Shown here in pieces: positions 1 to 7,528 of a stretch of DNA of 18,320 nt. Position 1 is the first letter of the stretch; every line of letters begins with the position of its first letter. The notes beneath the pieces were generated by a model. That model was not told the origin of the DNA. It saw nothing but the letters and a program-made list of their open reading frames with translations, and did not search any database. The stretch spans positions 1 through 18,320 of the forward strand of contig DJIP01000162.1 in assembly GCA_002433675.1 (NCBI GenBank), read 5' to 3'. The stretch comes from Halomonas halophila. Lineage in GTDB: Bacteria; Pseudomonadota; Gammaproteobacteria; Pseudomonadales; Halomonadaceae. The translations under genes and the position numbers were made by a program.

Positions 1-1311
1 CACAACGAAGGGCTGGTGCACTTTCAGCTGGAAGTGGAGAACGAAGACCGCTGCGGTCAGCGGCAGGTACTGGTGCCCCATCGCCAGGAAGCCACCCTGG
101 AGGGTGTCGACGCCTACGCCTGGGGCCTGGTGATCGCCGAACGCGACCACCTCGAGGCCCAGGTGCGCCTGCGGCGGCTCGAGTTCGACACCGACCACAG
201 CGTCACCCTCGACGCCCCCCTGCCCTGCTCGCCCGCACCGCTTAGCCTGGGGCTCGGCGACAGCCCACACTTCGACGACCGGGTGCTGCGCCTGCGCGAG
301 GAATCCTTCTGCACCCCGCCAAACTGGTGGTCGCTGGACCTCGATAGCGGCGAGCGCCAGCTGCTCAAGCGGCAGCCGCTGCACGGCGATCTGACACCGG
401 AAGACCTGCACTGCCGACGGCTGTGGGCCGAGTCCCACGACGGCGAGCGGGTACCGGTGTCCGTGGTGTGTCGCAAGGACCTGGCGAACCAGCCACTGCC
501 GACGCTGCTGTATGGCTACGGCGCCTACGGTGAGGCGCTGGATCCCTGGTTTTCGGTATCCCGCCTGGAACTGCTCCAGCGTGGCGCGGCCTTCGCGGTG
601 GCCCACGTGCGAGGCGGCGGTGAGCGCGGCGAACCCTGGTACCTGGCCGGCAAGCTCGAGCACAAGCCCAACAGCTTCGAGGACTTCCTGGCCGCACGTG
701 ATGCCCTGGTCGAAGCGGGCGTATCGCAGCCCGAGCGTATCGTCGCCTACGGGGCCAGTGCCGGCGGACTGCTGGTGGGCGCCAGCCTCAACCGCGCGCC
801 ACAGGCATTCTGCGCGGCGGTACTCGACGTGCCCTTTGTCGACGTCCTGCGTACCATGGAAAACCCGGACTTGCCGCTGACCACGGCGGAATACACCGAG
901 TGGGGCAACCCCAGCCACGCCGCCGACGCCAGGCGCATCGGCAGCTATTCACCGCTGGACAACCTCGATGCCGAGGCCTGGCCGCCGGTATTTCTGCAGG
1001 GCGGCTGGCACGATAGTCGAGTGCCCTACTGGGAACCGGCCAAGCTCTACGCACGCCTGAGTCTGGCGAACGCCGAGACGGCAACGCTGTCCAACCGGAC
1101 AACTCTGTTGAAGACCGACATGACCTCCGGTCACGGCGGCGCCTCGGGCCGTTTCAAGGCCTGGCGCGAGGGGGCACGTCAGGATGCCTTCGTGCTCTGG
1201 GCCCTTGGGTTGATAGATCCTGACCTGGTGGATAAGGCGCCGGTACATGAAGACCCGGTCGATTCACCAGGGCCCCATCACTCACCCGCCGGCCAGAACC
1301 CGACGGCCTGA
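1..1311 (+). CDS. ptrB: oligopeptidase B (protease II), C-terminal part; 5' end outside window
   Basis: This is a serine peptidase of the prolyl oligopeptidase family (S9A), which cleaves after Lys/Arg in short peptides, normally in the cytoplasm. The frame is open to base 1, so the start lies upstream; the 436 codons seen are roughly the last two thirds of a family member of about 690 residues. The first ~150 residues are the end of the beta-propeller domain, followed by the alpha/beta hydrolase domain. The full catalytic triad is visible: Ser in GASAGG (codon 757-759), Asp in WHDSRVPYWE (codon 1012-1014) and His in SGHGG (codon 1132-1134). The segment YGYGAYG and the RGGGERG stretch before the nucleophile are typical of oligopeptidase B rather than prolyl oligopeptidase. 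The tail after the His domain is somewhat extended and Pro/His-rich. Family assignment is firm; Lys/Arg specificity is inferred from the family. Confidence 0.93.
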   Translation, partial: HNEGLVHFQLEVENEDRCGQRQVLVPHRQEATLEGVDAYAWGLVIAERDHLEAQVRLRRLEFDTDHSVTLDAPLPCSPAPLSLGLGDSPHFDDRVLRLREESFCTPPNWWSLDLDSGERQLLKRQPLHGDLTPEDLHCRRLWAESHDGERVPVSVVCRKDLANQPLPTLLYGYGAYGEALDPWFSVSRLELLQRGAAFAVAHVRGGGERGEPWYLAGKLEHKPNSFEDFLAARDALVEAGVSQPERIVAYGASAGGLLVGASLNRAPQAFCAAVLDVPFVDVLRTMENPDLPLTTAEYTEWGNPSHAADARRIGSYSPLDNLDAEAWPPVFLQGGWHDSRVPYWEPAKLYARLSLANAETATLSNRTTLLKTDMTSGHGGASGRFKAWREGARQDAFVLWALGLIDPDLVDKAPVHEDPVDSPGPHHSPAGQNPTA

Positions 1312-1369
1312 CCGTTTCTCCTGGACGCCCTTGGCCGCTTGAGCGATCACTTTCAGAATAAGGAATTTC

Positions 1370-2248
1370 ATGAACGCCAAACCGATGCTCGCCCTCACCG
1401 CCGCACTATGGCTCGGCACTACCCTCGTCGGCTGCTCCGACGACAACGAGTCCGAGACGTCCGAGGGCACGTCGCAGCAAAGCGAAAACGTCGCCTCCGG
1501 TGATGGCAGCGGCAGCGACGTGAACGCCGACTCAGCCGGTGAAGACGACACCAGCGGCGAACAAGGCAACGATATCTCCGCGATGAGCCCGGCGGATCGC
1601 CGCGAGGCACTGGAGCAGTCCCTGCGCGCCAACTTTGATCCCCAGCTCGGCGAGATTCGCTACCTGGTCGGCTGGAGTGACCTGAACGACGATGGTCAGG
1701 ACGAGGCCGTGGTCCACGTGGTCGGCCCGATGGTCTGCGGCACCGGTGGTTGCGATACCCTGATCCTCGAAGCCCAGGACGACGCCTACCGCGTCATCAG
1801 CGCCCAGCCCACCACCCAGCCTCCGATCCAGCTTGGCGAAGCATCTCACGAGGGCTGGCGAGACCTGGTGGTCAAGCGCCACCTGGCCGCCGATCAGCCG
1901 GCTCAGGCCCTGCACCTGCGCTTCGACGGCAGCAGCTACGTCGAAGCCGAGGGCAACGAAGGCGAGGCCGAGAACGCCACCGTCCTGATCGAAGACTTCA
2001 ACAGCCTCGATGACGCCCGTCCGCTGTTCACCGGCGAGGGGGCCATGTCGGGGTCTCTTGAAGGTGACATGGAAGGCGAGATGGAAGAAGCGATGGAAAG
2101 CGAGAGCGCCGAGCCTGCGGTCGACCCCGACGCCGCCTCTACGGCCGCCGCACCGCAAGGTAGCGATGACGATCAGGCTGACAACGAAGGAGAAGGCGCA
2201 GAAGAAGGCGACGACCGGCCAGCGGACGAGAACCACAGCGGCAATTGA
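1370..2248 (+). CDS. acidic outer-membrane lipoprotein of unknown function
   Basis: The 292-residue product starts with a type II signal peptide: Lys at position 4, a hydrophobic stretch (about residues 6-20) and a lipobox LVGC with Cys22. Ser at +2 predicts transport to the outer membrane. Residues 23-70 are a low-complexity Ser/Glu/Asp linker. The folded core (about 72-220) has the segment SDLNDDGQDEAVVHVVG, then MVCGTGGCDTLIL with two close cysteines (123 and 128) that could form a disulphide in the periplasm. I recall this DLNDDG...CGTGGC pattern from uncharacterised secreted proteins, so it may be a small recurrent domain. Residues 225-292 are extremely acidic and look disordered, including an EGDMEGEMEEAMESE stretch. 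AAGGAA (1360-1365) precedes the ATG well. It follows ptrB by 58 nt and could be cotranscribed. No function is recognised. Confidence 0.85.
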   Translation: MNAKPMLALTAALWLGTTLVGCSDDNESETSEGTSQQSENVASGDGSGSDVNADSAGEDDTSGEQGNDISAMSPADRREALEQSLRANFDPQLGEIRYLVGWSDLNDDGQDEAVVHVVGPMVCGTGGCDTLILEAQDDAYRVISAQPTTQPPIQLGEASHEGWRDLVVKRHLAADQPAQALHLRFDGSSYVEAEGNEGEAENATVLIEDFNSLDDARPLFTGEGAMSGSLEGDMEGEMEEAMESESAEPAVDPDAASTAAAPQGSDDDQADNEGEGAEEGDDRPADENHSGN

Positions 2249-2284
2249 TCGCCAGCACGCAGCGCTGACTTGTTGGCAGACGAG

Positions 2285-2313
2285 GCGCCGGGCCTCTTCA
2301 CGAGGCCCGGCGC
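2285..2313. terminator. bidirectional hairpin terminator between convergent genes
   Basis: A perfect 12-bp inverted repeat, GCGCCGGGCCTC and its complement, encloses a 5-nt loop (TTCAC). It lies between the stop of the lipoprotein gene (2248) and the stop of the convergent permease gene (2342), where a shared terminator is expected. Neither side carries a strong T tract, so efficiency is uncertain, but the stem is very stable. Confidence 0.72.
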
Positions 2314-2341
2314 TGTCGTTCAACAAGCACTATCTACTCGG

Positions 2342-3676
2342 TCAAGCGGCGGTGGCTCCGTGCCTGGCCAGACCACGCCCCAGGGCATAGATCCCCCAGG
2401 CCACCACAAAGGTCAGCGGTGCCGAGCCCCCGGCCAGACTCGGCGACAGCATCAGCGCGATGCCGACAATCGCCGCCAGGGCCCAGGCCACCAGTCCCAC
2501 GGGATTGAAGGCGCTGATATCAGCGTCCAGATCGACCTCGAGGCGCCCCTCCGGCGACAGGATATGGGCCAGCGCCACCCCCACCCAGGCCACCACGAAC
2601 ACGCCTTGATAGGCCAGGGCCGCCAGCAGGTAGCTGAACACGTCCGCTCGCATCAGCAGGTAGGCAAGCCCGCCCACCAGACAGCCGGCCAGGATCTTGT
2701 TGAGCTTGAGGCCGGTGAGCTTGCCGACGAAGGCCTCGAGATTGACCGTCGCCAGGTAGAAATTGGCGGTATTGATACGGCTCTGGGTCACCCACACCAG
2801 CGCCAGCCCGCCAAGTCCCATAAGCTCGAGCAGTCCCAGCACGATGGACGCCTCCGACAGGCCGTCGGTGGGCAGACAGGCGTCGAGCAGGATCCCCACC
2901 ACTCCGCTGAACACGAAGGTCATCAGATAGAACGGAATGCCAAAGGTAACGCGGGCATGGAAGCGGCTATCCTCGACGCGACCGAAGCGGGCGTAGTCGA
3001 AGGTAAACATCATCAGCACCCAGACCCCCATGTAGTAGGCAAAGGTGGACAGCCAGCCGAAGGGACTGGCGCCTCCTTCGGGCACCCGGGAGAGCCAACC
3101 GGAGGGATAGCCGAACTCGGCCATCGCCATGCCCACGGCGATCAGCATGCCGACGATGTACACCGGCAGCAGCACGCCGTTGAACTTGTCGAGCCAGTGC
3201 TGGACGCTGCCGAAGATCAGCGAGACTCCGACCACCACCACGATCAGGGTAGCGCTGGCCATGCCGAGCGAGGGCGACCACTCGGACAGCACCAGCGCCA
3301 TCACGTAGCCTTCGAACACCGCGTAGTAGAGCGCTGTGGCAAAAAAGATCAGGGTCGCGATCATCGCTCCCAGATGACCGAACAGGACTCGGGAGAACAG
3401 CGCCACGGTCAGCCCGGTACGTATCGCGTAGCGGCTGATCACCGCATTGATGACGCCGTAGCAGACCACCGTCAGGGCGATCCCGATCAGCGCGTTGGTG
3501 GTGCCGTAGCTGCGAGCCATGGCAGCGGCCACCACCATGTAGAAGATGGCGCTGCATACCGCCCACCAGGCCATCATCAGATTGCCTCTGGGCATGCGTT
3601 GATCCAGGGGCATGGGACGGTCAGCGAAGTCGCCGGCGCCTTGCCCACCCTTCTCGTGGGATGTCGTGTCGTTCAT
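2342..3676 (-). CDS. NCS1-type (purine/cytosine permease family) transporter
   Basis: The 444-residue integral membrane protein has about 12 hydrophobic segments, starting around residues 35-55 and 60-82 and ending with 394-412 and 419-436. It resembles the nucleobase:cation symporter-1 / purine-cytosine permease family, which takes up nucleobases, hydantoins, allantoin or related ring amides with H+ or Na+. The ATG at 3676 is chosen because the protein then begins with a short hydrophilic tail before the first membrane segment, and GAGG lies about 8 nt upstream. An in-frame extension to 3853 exists but has Arg/Pro-rich sequence unlike a transporter N-terminus. It lies downstream of the PxpC-like gene in the same orientation, separated by 209 nt, which suggests uptake of the substrate used by that cluster. 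The substrate is not determinable from sequence. Confidence 0.82.
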   Translation of the reverse strand: MNDTTSHEKGGQGAGDFADRPMPLDQRMPRGNLMMAWWAVCSAIFYMVVAAAMARSYGTTNALIGIALTVVCYGVINAVISRYAIRTGLTVALFSRVLFGHLGAMIATLIFFATALYYAVFEGYVMALVLSEWSPSLGMASATLIVVVVGVSLIFGSVQHWLDKFNGVLLPVYIVGMLIAVGMAMAEFGYPSGWLSRVPEGGASPFGWLSTFAYYMGVWVLMMFTFDYARFGRVEDSRFHARVTFGIPFYLMTFVFSGVVGILLDACLPTDGLSEASIVLGLLELMGLGGLALVWVTQSRINTANFYLATVNLEAFVGKLTGLKLNKILAGCLVGGLAYLLMRADVFSYLLAALAYQGVFVVAWVGVALAHILSPEGRLEVDLDADISAFNPVGLVAWALAAIVGIALMLSPSLAGGSAPLTFVVAWGIYALGRGLARHGATAA

Positions 3677-3780
3677 GGTTGTTGCCTCGTGCTGTTGTTG
3701 TGGTTGGACGAAGCCCCTCGGACCGAAAAGCCAGCCCATACCTCGGTGACAGGGCTCGCGTGACATTCCGGGCAAGGGGA

Positions 3781-3811
3781 GCCCGGGCGGAGACATCTGG
3801 CTCCGCCGGGC
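3781..3811 (-). terminator. possible hairpin terminator or attenuator after the carboxylase cluster
   Basis: An imperfect inverted repeat (arms of about 11 bp with one bulged G at 3785, 8-nt loop 3793-3800) lies in the 209-nt gap between the pxpC-like stop (3886) and the permease start (3676). Read on the minus strand it would follow the carboxylase operon. There is no T tract, so it may reduce rather than stop transcription into the permease gene. The rest of the gap 3677-3885 shows no other convincing feature and no clear promoter. Confidence 0.35.
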
Positions 3812-3885
3812 AAAATGACAACTAAGGGAGTCGCGGGATGGGGATCGAAGCACTCTGGTCCTTGCTGTCGATCCTTTTCAGCCGG

Positions 3886-4914
3886 CTAGTCGAGCGCCTG
3901 GCCCAGGGCCTGGTCACGGGCATCACCCAGAGCCTGGCCCAGAGCGACACGCAGTGCCTGCAGGCGCTCGGCGTAGGCCTTGCGCGCGTCCAGCGCCTGT
4001 TCAAGGGATACCTCGACGAAGCGCACCTTCTGATGAGGCTGGATCTGGCCTACCAGATCCATGTCGGCGCTGATCACTGTGCCAACCATGGCGTAGCCTC
4101 CGCCGGATACGGCGTCGCGATGGAGGATGATCGGCTCGCTGCCAGCGGGCACCTGGATCGAGCCGATGGGATAGCAGGCATCGACGATATTGGACGGGTC
4201 GTCACCGGCTCCGAAGGGCGGCTCTCGCTCGATGAACCGAAGCGGTGTACCGCCCTTGAAGCGGTAGCCGATGCGGTCGGCCTCCGAGGCCACGCTCCAG
4301 TCCTCCTGGTAGAAGCGCTCTCTCGTCTCCTCCTCGAGCAGGTGGTCATAGAGACCGGGCACCACGCGCAACTCATAGTGCTTGGCAAAGCGCGGCACAA
4401 AGGCCTCGGGGAGACGCCGACCGACCGCCGCGCGAGTTCCGGTGTTGGGTTGACCGATGGGCAGCACATCGCCGGCCTTGAGCGGCCGCCCCTCGTAGCC
4501 ACCGAGGGCACCGAGGGTGTAGGTGCTGCGGCTACCCAGACGTTCGGGTACATCGATGCCACCCTCCACCGCCAGGTAGAGTCGCGCCCCGGCACGCACG
4601 AAGTCGAAACTCAGCACGCTGCCCGCCGGCACCTCGAGCACTTCGAAGTTGGGATGGGCCTGGCCGTCGATCTTCGGCACCATCTCCGCGCCACCGGTGG
4701 CGATGCGGCAGGCCTGGGTAAAGCGCAGCTCCGGTCCCATCAGGGCACACTCGAGCACCGCTGCATCCTCGGCATTGCCCAGCAGCAGATTGGCCGAGCG
4801 CATGGCGAACTGGTCCATGGCGCCGGACGGTGGAATGCCCAGGTGGTAGTGACCGGCGCGTCCGGCATCCTGGACCGAGGTCGCAAGCCCCGGCTTGATC
4901 ACTTCAATGCTCAT
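3886..4914 (-). CDS. pxpC: KipA/PxpC-type biotin-dependent carboxyltransferase subunit (5-oxoprolinase subunit C family)
   Basis: The 342-residue protein belongs to the KipA / allophanate hydrolase subunit 2 / PxpC family, whose fold is the C-terminal half of the carboxyltransferase domain of urea carboxylase. The N-terminus IEVIKPGLATSVQDAGR and the segment GIPPSGAMDQFAMRSANLL followed by GN (about residues 26-47) are the family signature. In PxpABC it works with PxpB in ATP-dependent 5-oxoproline cleavage; in urea carboxylase the same fold transfers CO2 from biotin to the amide. The ATG at 4914 is chosen because the signature starts immediately after it, and it overlaps the preceding PxpB-like stop by 11 nt, implying translational coupling. 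The last ~34 residues are an Ala/Leu/Gln-rich helical tail with a repeated ALGQAL. Given the adjacent biotin genes, a carboxyltransferase role is plausible. Confidence 0.9.
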   Translation of the reverse strand: MSIEVIKPGLATSVQDAGRAGHYHLGIPPSGAMDQFAMRSANLLLGNAEDAAVLECALMGPELRFTQACRIATGGAEMVPKIDGQAHPNFEVLEVPAGSVLSFDFVRAGARLYLAVEGGIDVPERLGSRSTYTLGALGGYEGRPLKAGDVLPIGQPNTGTRAAVGRRLPEAFVPRFAKHYELRVVPGLYDHLLEEETRERFYQEDWSVASEADRIGYRFKGGTPLRFIEREPPFGAGDDPSNIVDACYPIGSIQVPAGSEPIILHRDAVSGGGYAMVGTVISADMDLVGQIQPHQKVRFVEVSLEQALDARKAYAERLQALRVALGQALGDARDQALGQALD

Positions 4915-5818
4915 TGAGCACCTCCTCGACGCGACGGGCCACGGCTTCGGGGGCCTCGCGATATTCATCCAGGTCGAACACGAATGGCGCGGTTTTCGGG
5001 CGGAAACGCCCCGCCTCGGCAGCGGCCACCATGGCGTCGTACTCGCTGCGATCGACGGGCCGATGCTTGACGATGTCACCAGGCCGGAAATAGATCATCG
5101 AGTCGTCGATGTGGGGCTGACGGCCGCTGGGGTCGTAGATCGGCATGGGGGTCACCCCAAACATCTGATAGCCACCGGCGCCTCGCACCGAGTAGATGCA
5201 GCTGAAGCAGCCGCCGTAGCCGACGGTCTGCTTGGGCGTATCGGTACGAGGCCGCACGTACTTGGGCACCTCGATCTGGCGCTCCCGGGGCACCATCTGG
5301 TACATGAACGGCAGGCCGGCGACGAAGCCCACCATGGACACGAACCAGGGACTGGCGCTATGGGCCTCGATAAAGCCATCGACGCTGGCAAAACCGTTGA
5401 TCCTGGCGGCGTACTCCAGGTCGGTCCCAGACGGATCCTGGTGGCGATCGCGAAAGCGCATCAGCGTCTCGTGGGTCCAGGGGTCGTTGTAGAGCACCGG
5501 CACCTCCACCACCCGGGTCTCCAGGCGCTGCACCTGTTGGCCAAGCACCTCGGCATCGATCTGCTCAAGGGTCTCGATCAAGCGTGCCAGCGGCAGCCGG
5601 TCAGGATCGTAGCGAACCTGATAGGAGGCGTTGGCGGGACAGATCTCGGTCACCCCTGGGATCTTGCGCTCGGCAAGACGACTGGTGATCGACACCCCTC
5701 GAAAGAAGGCTTCCAGGTTCATCGCCTCGGACAGTTCGACGAACAGGAACTCGTCGCCGGCGGCACTGTAGCGCGCGGACTTGGCCTGCCCGGGGTCGTG
5801 TTGGGTGGAAGGTTTCAT
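4904..5818 (-). CDS. pxpB: KipI/PxpB-type carboxyltransferase subunit (allophanate hydrolase subunit 1 family), divergent long form
   Basis: The 304-residue protein is of the KipI / allophanate hydrolase subunit 1 / PxpB family, which pairs with KipA to form a carboxyltransferase-like or ATP-dependent amidase module. Typical bacterial KipI/PxpB proteins are about 220-250 residues, so this one is long, with extra sequence in the middle (about 110-150) and at the C-terminus. Recognisable family segments are VSITSRLAERKIPGVTEICP near 42-61, HSASPWFVSMVGFVAGLPF (153-171) in place of the usual H...Y.V...GF.PGF, VPRERQIEVPKYVRPRTDTP, and GAGGYQMFGVTPMPIYDP (213-230). A CFSC pair (Cys204, Cys207) sits where most KipI proteins lack cysteines. 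The ATG at 5818 overlaps the upstream biotin carboxylase stop as ATGA. This form appears specialised for partnership with a biotin carboxylase; that is inference. Confidence 0.87.
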   Translation of the reverse strand: MKPSTQHDPGQAKSARYSAAGDEFLFVELSEAMNLEAFFRGVSITSRLAERKIPGVTEICPANASYQVRYDPDRLPLARLIETLEQIDAEVLGQQVQRLETRVVEVPVLYNDPWTHETLMRFRDRHQDPSGTDLEYAARINGFASVDGFIEAHSASPWFVSMVGFVAGLPFMYQMVPRERQIEVPKYVRPRTDTPKQTVGYGGCFSCIYSVRGAGGYQMFGVTPMPIYDPSGRQPHIDDSMIYFRPGDIVKHRPVDRSEYDAMVAAAEAGRFRPKTAPFVFDLDEYREAPEAVARRVEEVLNEH

Positions 5819-7194
5819 GACGCTTGCTCCTGTAGTGATGGCGCTGCCGCTGCGTCCAGCCAGAGCTCCAGACTGCCGGTATGGAAGTCGCCACGACGCA
5901 CCGCTTCGTCCGAAACCAGCCGACGATGCAGCCCCGCCGTGGTGGTGAAGCCTTCCAGCGTGAATTCGTCGAGGGCACGGCCGGCGCGGACCAGCGCCGA
6001 GGCGCGATCCGCGTCCCAGACGACCAGCTTGGCCACCAGCGAGTCATAGAACGGCGGCATCCTGTAACTCTCGTACAGGGCGCTGTCGATACGTACCCCC
6101 GGGCCGGTGGGCCAGGTCAGTCGCTCGACCTGGCCCAGCGACGGAAAGAAGCCATTGTCCGGGTCTTCCGCGTTGATGCGCATCTCCACGGCCCAGCCAC
6201 GTATCGCGATACTGTCCTGGGTTACCCCCAGCGGCTCACCCAGGCAAACCCTGAGCATCGCCCGCACCAGATCGACCCCGGTGATCATCTCGGTGACCGG
6301 ATGCTCCACCTGGATGCGGGTATTCATCTCGATAAAGAAGAACTCGCCGCTGTCATCGTCGTACAGGTACTCAAGCGTCCCGGCGGCCTTGTAGCCGACG
6401 TGCTCGGCGAGCGCCACCGCGGAGGCGCAGAGGCGCTCGCGGGCGGCATCACCCAGCGCCGGCGATGGGCTTTCCTCGAACACCTTCTGGCGCCGTCGCT
6501 GCAACGAGCACTCCCGCTCGTACAGGTGCACGGCGCGCTCGCCATCGGCCAGGATCTGCACCTCGATATGCCGCGCACGCTCGATGAAACGCTCGAGATA
6601 GACGCTGTCATCGCCGAAGGCGGCTCGCGCCTCGCTCTGGGCCAGCGGCAGCTGAGCGCGGAGTTCCGCCTCATCGGCGGCGGTGCGAATGCCGCGCCCG
6701 CCACCACCGGCGGCGGCCTTGATCAGCAGTGGATAGCCGACCTCGAGGGCGACCTTCACCGCCTCCTCCACGTCGGCCACCGCCGACGGCGAACCCGGCA
6801 CCACCGGTACCCCGGCGGCCAGCGCCGTGCGCCTGGCCTCGGCCTTGTTGCCCATGCGCTCGATCAGTTCGGCGTCGGGGCCGACGAAGATCATGCCGGC
6901 CTCGACCACCCGGCGAGCGAAGTCGGCGCTCTCCGACAGGAAGCCGTAGCCGGGATGGACCGCCTCGGCGCCGACTTCCCGGGCCGCGGCCAGGATCGCC
7001 TCGATGTTCAGATAGCTCTTGGCGGCCTGGGCCGGGCCGATGCATACCGCCTCATCGGCCAGCTTGACCGCCAGGCTGTCGGCATCGGCCTCACTGTGGG
7101 TGACGATGCTGGTCAGACCGAGTTCACGGGCGGCGCGCACCACCCGCACGGCGATCTCACCACGATTGACGATCAACAGTCGGGTCGCGTTCAT
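5815..7194 (-). CDS. biotin carboxylase subunit (AccC-like, ATP-grasp)
   Basis: The 459-residue protein is a biotin carboxylase that uses ATP and bicarbonate to carboxylate biotin on a carrier protein; E. coli AccC has 449 residues. The three BC parts are present: N-terminal LLIVNRGEIAVRVVRAAREL, the ATP-grasp region with the glycine loop KAAAGGGGRGIR (159-170), ERECSLQRRRQKVFEESP, and the active-site FFIEMNTRIQVEHPVTE (about 286-302), then the C-terminal RINAEDP segment. No catalytic residue appears missing. It overlaps the carrier gene upstream and the KipI-like gene downstream, each by an ATGA, so carrier, carboxylase and KipI are tightly coupled. Because the partners are KipI/KipA and not AccA/AccD or an acyl-CoA carboxyltransferase, I do not think this is the housekeeping acetyl-CoA carboxylase subunit, although automated pipelines may name it so. 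Confidence 0.93.
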   Translation of the reverse strand: MNATRLLIVNRGEIAVRVVRAARELGLTSIVTHSEADADSLAVKLADEAVCIGPAQAAKSYLNIEAILAAAREVGAEAVHPGYGFLSESADFARRVVEAGMIFVGPDAELIERMGNKAEARRTALAAGVPVVPGSPSAVADVEEAVKVALEVGYPLLIKAAAGGGGRGIRTAADEAELRAQLPLAQSEARAAFGDDSVYLERFIERARHIEVQILADGERAVHLYERECSLQRRRQKVFEESPSPALGDAARERLCASAVALAEHVGYKAAGTLEYLYDDDSGEFFFIEMNTRIQVEHPVTEMITGVDLVRAMLRVCLGEPLGVTQDSIAIRGWAVEMRINAEDPDNGFFPSLGQVERLTWPTGPGVRIDSALYESYRMPPFYDSLVAKLVVWDADRASALVRAGRALDEFTLEGFTTTAGLHRRLVSDEAVRRGDFHTGSLELWLDAAAAPSLQEQAS

Positions 7195-7448
7195 GCTTCG
7201 CCCTCCGAATCGTCGATGACCAGGATGTCCTGACCGGCCTCGAGCACATCGCCGTCGTCCACCTCGATGGACACGACCTGGCCTGCGACCTCGGCCTTGA
7301 GTTCGCAGAACTGCTTCATCACCTCGAGCAGGCCGATGGTGTCGCCGACCTGGACGCTATCGCCCGGGGATACGAAGGCCTCGGCCTCGGGCGAGGGACG
7401 GCGATAGAAGACACCGGGAAAGGGAGCTTGCTGTGTTTGCTGGGACAT
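7191..7448 (-). CDS. short biotin carboxyl carrier protein (biotinyl domain only)
   Basis: The 85-residue protein consists of little more than a biotinyl/lipoyl domain. The biotin acceptor Lys45 lies in LEVMKQF, matching the EVMK biotinylation motif rather than the DKA lipoylation motif. Flanking features are PGVFYRRPSPEAEAFVSPGD, like the start of the AccB biotinyl domain, GDTIGLLEVMK, and the glycine/aspartate turn DDGDVLEAGQDIL. Housekeeping AccB is about 150 residues with an N-terminal oligomerisation region and Pro/Ala linker, both absent here. The stop overlaps the carboxylase ATG (ATGA). The start ATG at 7448 lies 80 nt after the PxpA-like stop. It should carry CO2 between the adjacent biotin carboxylase and the KipI/KipA carboxyltransferase, after biotinylation by a BirA encoded elsewhere. 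Confidence 0.9.
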   Translation of the reverse strand: MSQQTQQAPFPGVFYRRPSPEAEAFVSPGDSVQVGDTIGLLEVMKQFCELKAEVAGQVVSIEVDDGDVLEAGQDILVIDDSEGEA

Positions 7449-7528
7449 GAGGTTTCTCGCTTGTCATTGGAATTGGTTTGAGCAGAAGCGCTTGCGGCGA
7501 AGCAGGTTGAGGCAAGACGCCAATGGCC

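Noticed and set aside
2270-3763. Long plus-strand open frame (497 codons) opposite the permease
   Set aside because: It is antisense to a clear multi-spanning transporter; the translation is His/Gln/Gly-rich with no domain, as expected from a high-GC shadow frame.
4895-7233. Two long plus-strand open frames (384 and 450 codons) opposite the KipI-like and biotin carboxylase genes
   Set aside because: Both are reverse-strand shadows of genes with unmistakable motifs, and neither has a plausible ribosome binding site or domain.
5815-7448. Housekeeping acetyl-CoA carboxylase accB-accC pair
   Set aside because: The carrier is too short, and the overlapping downstream gene is KipI-like. Context fits an amide carboxylase rather than fatty acid synthesis.
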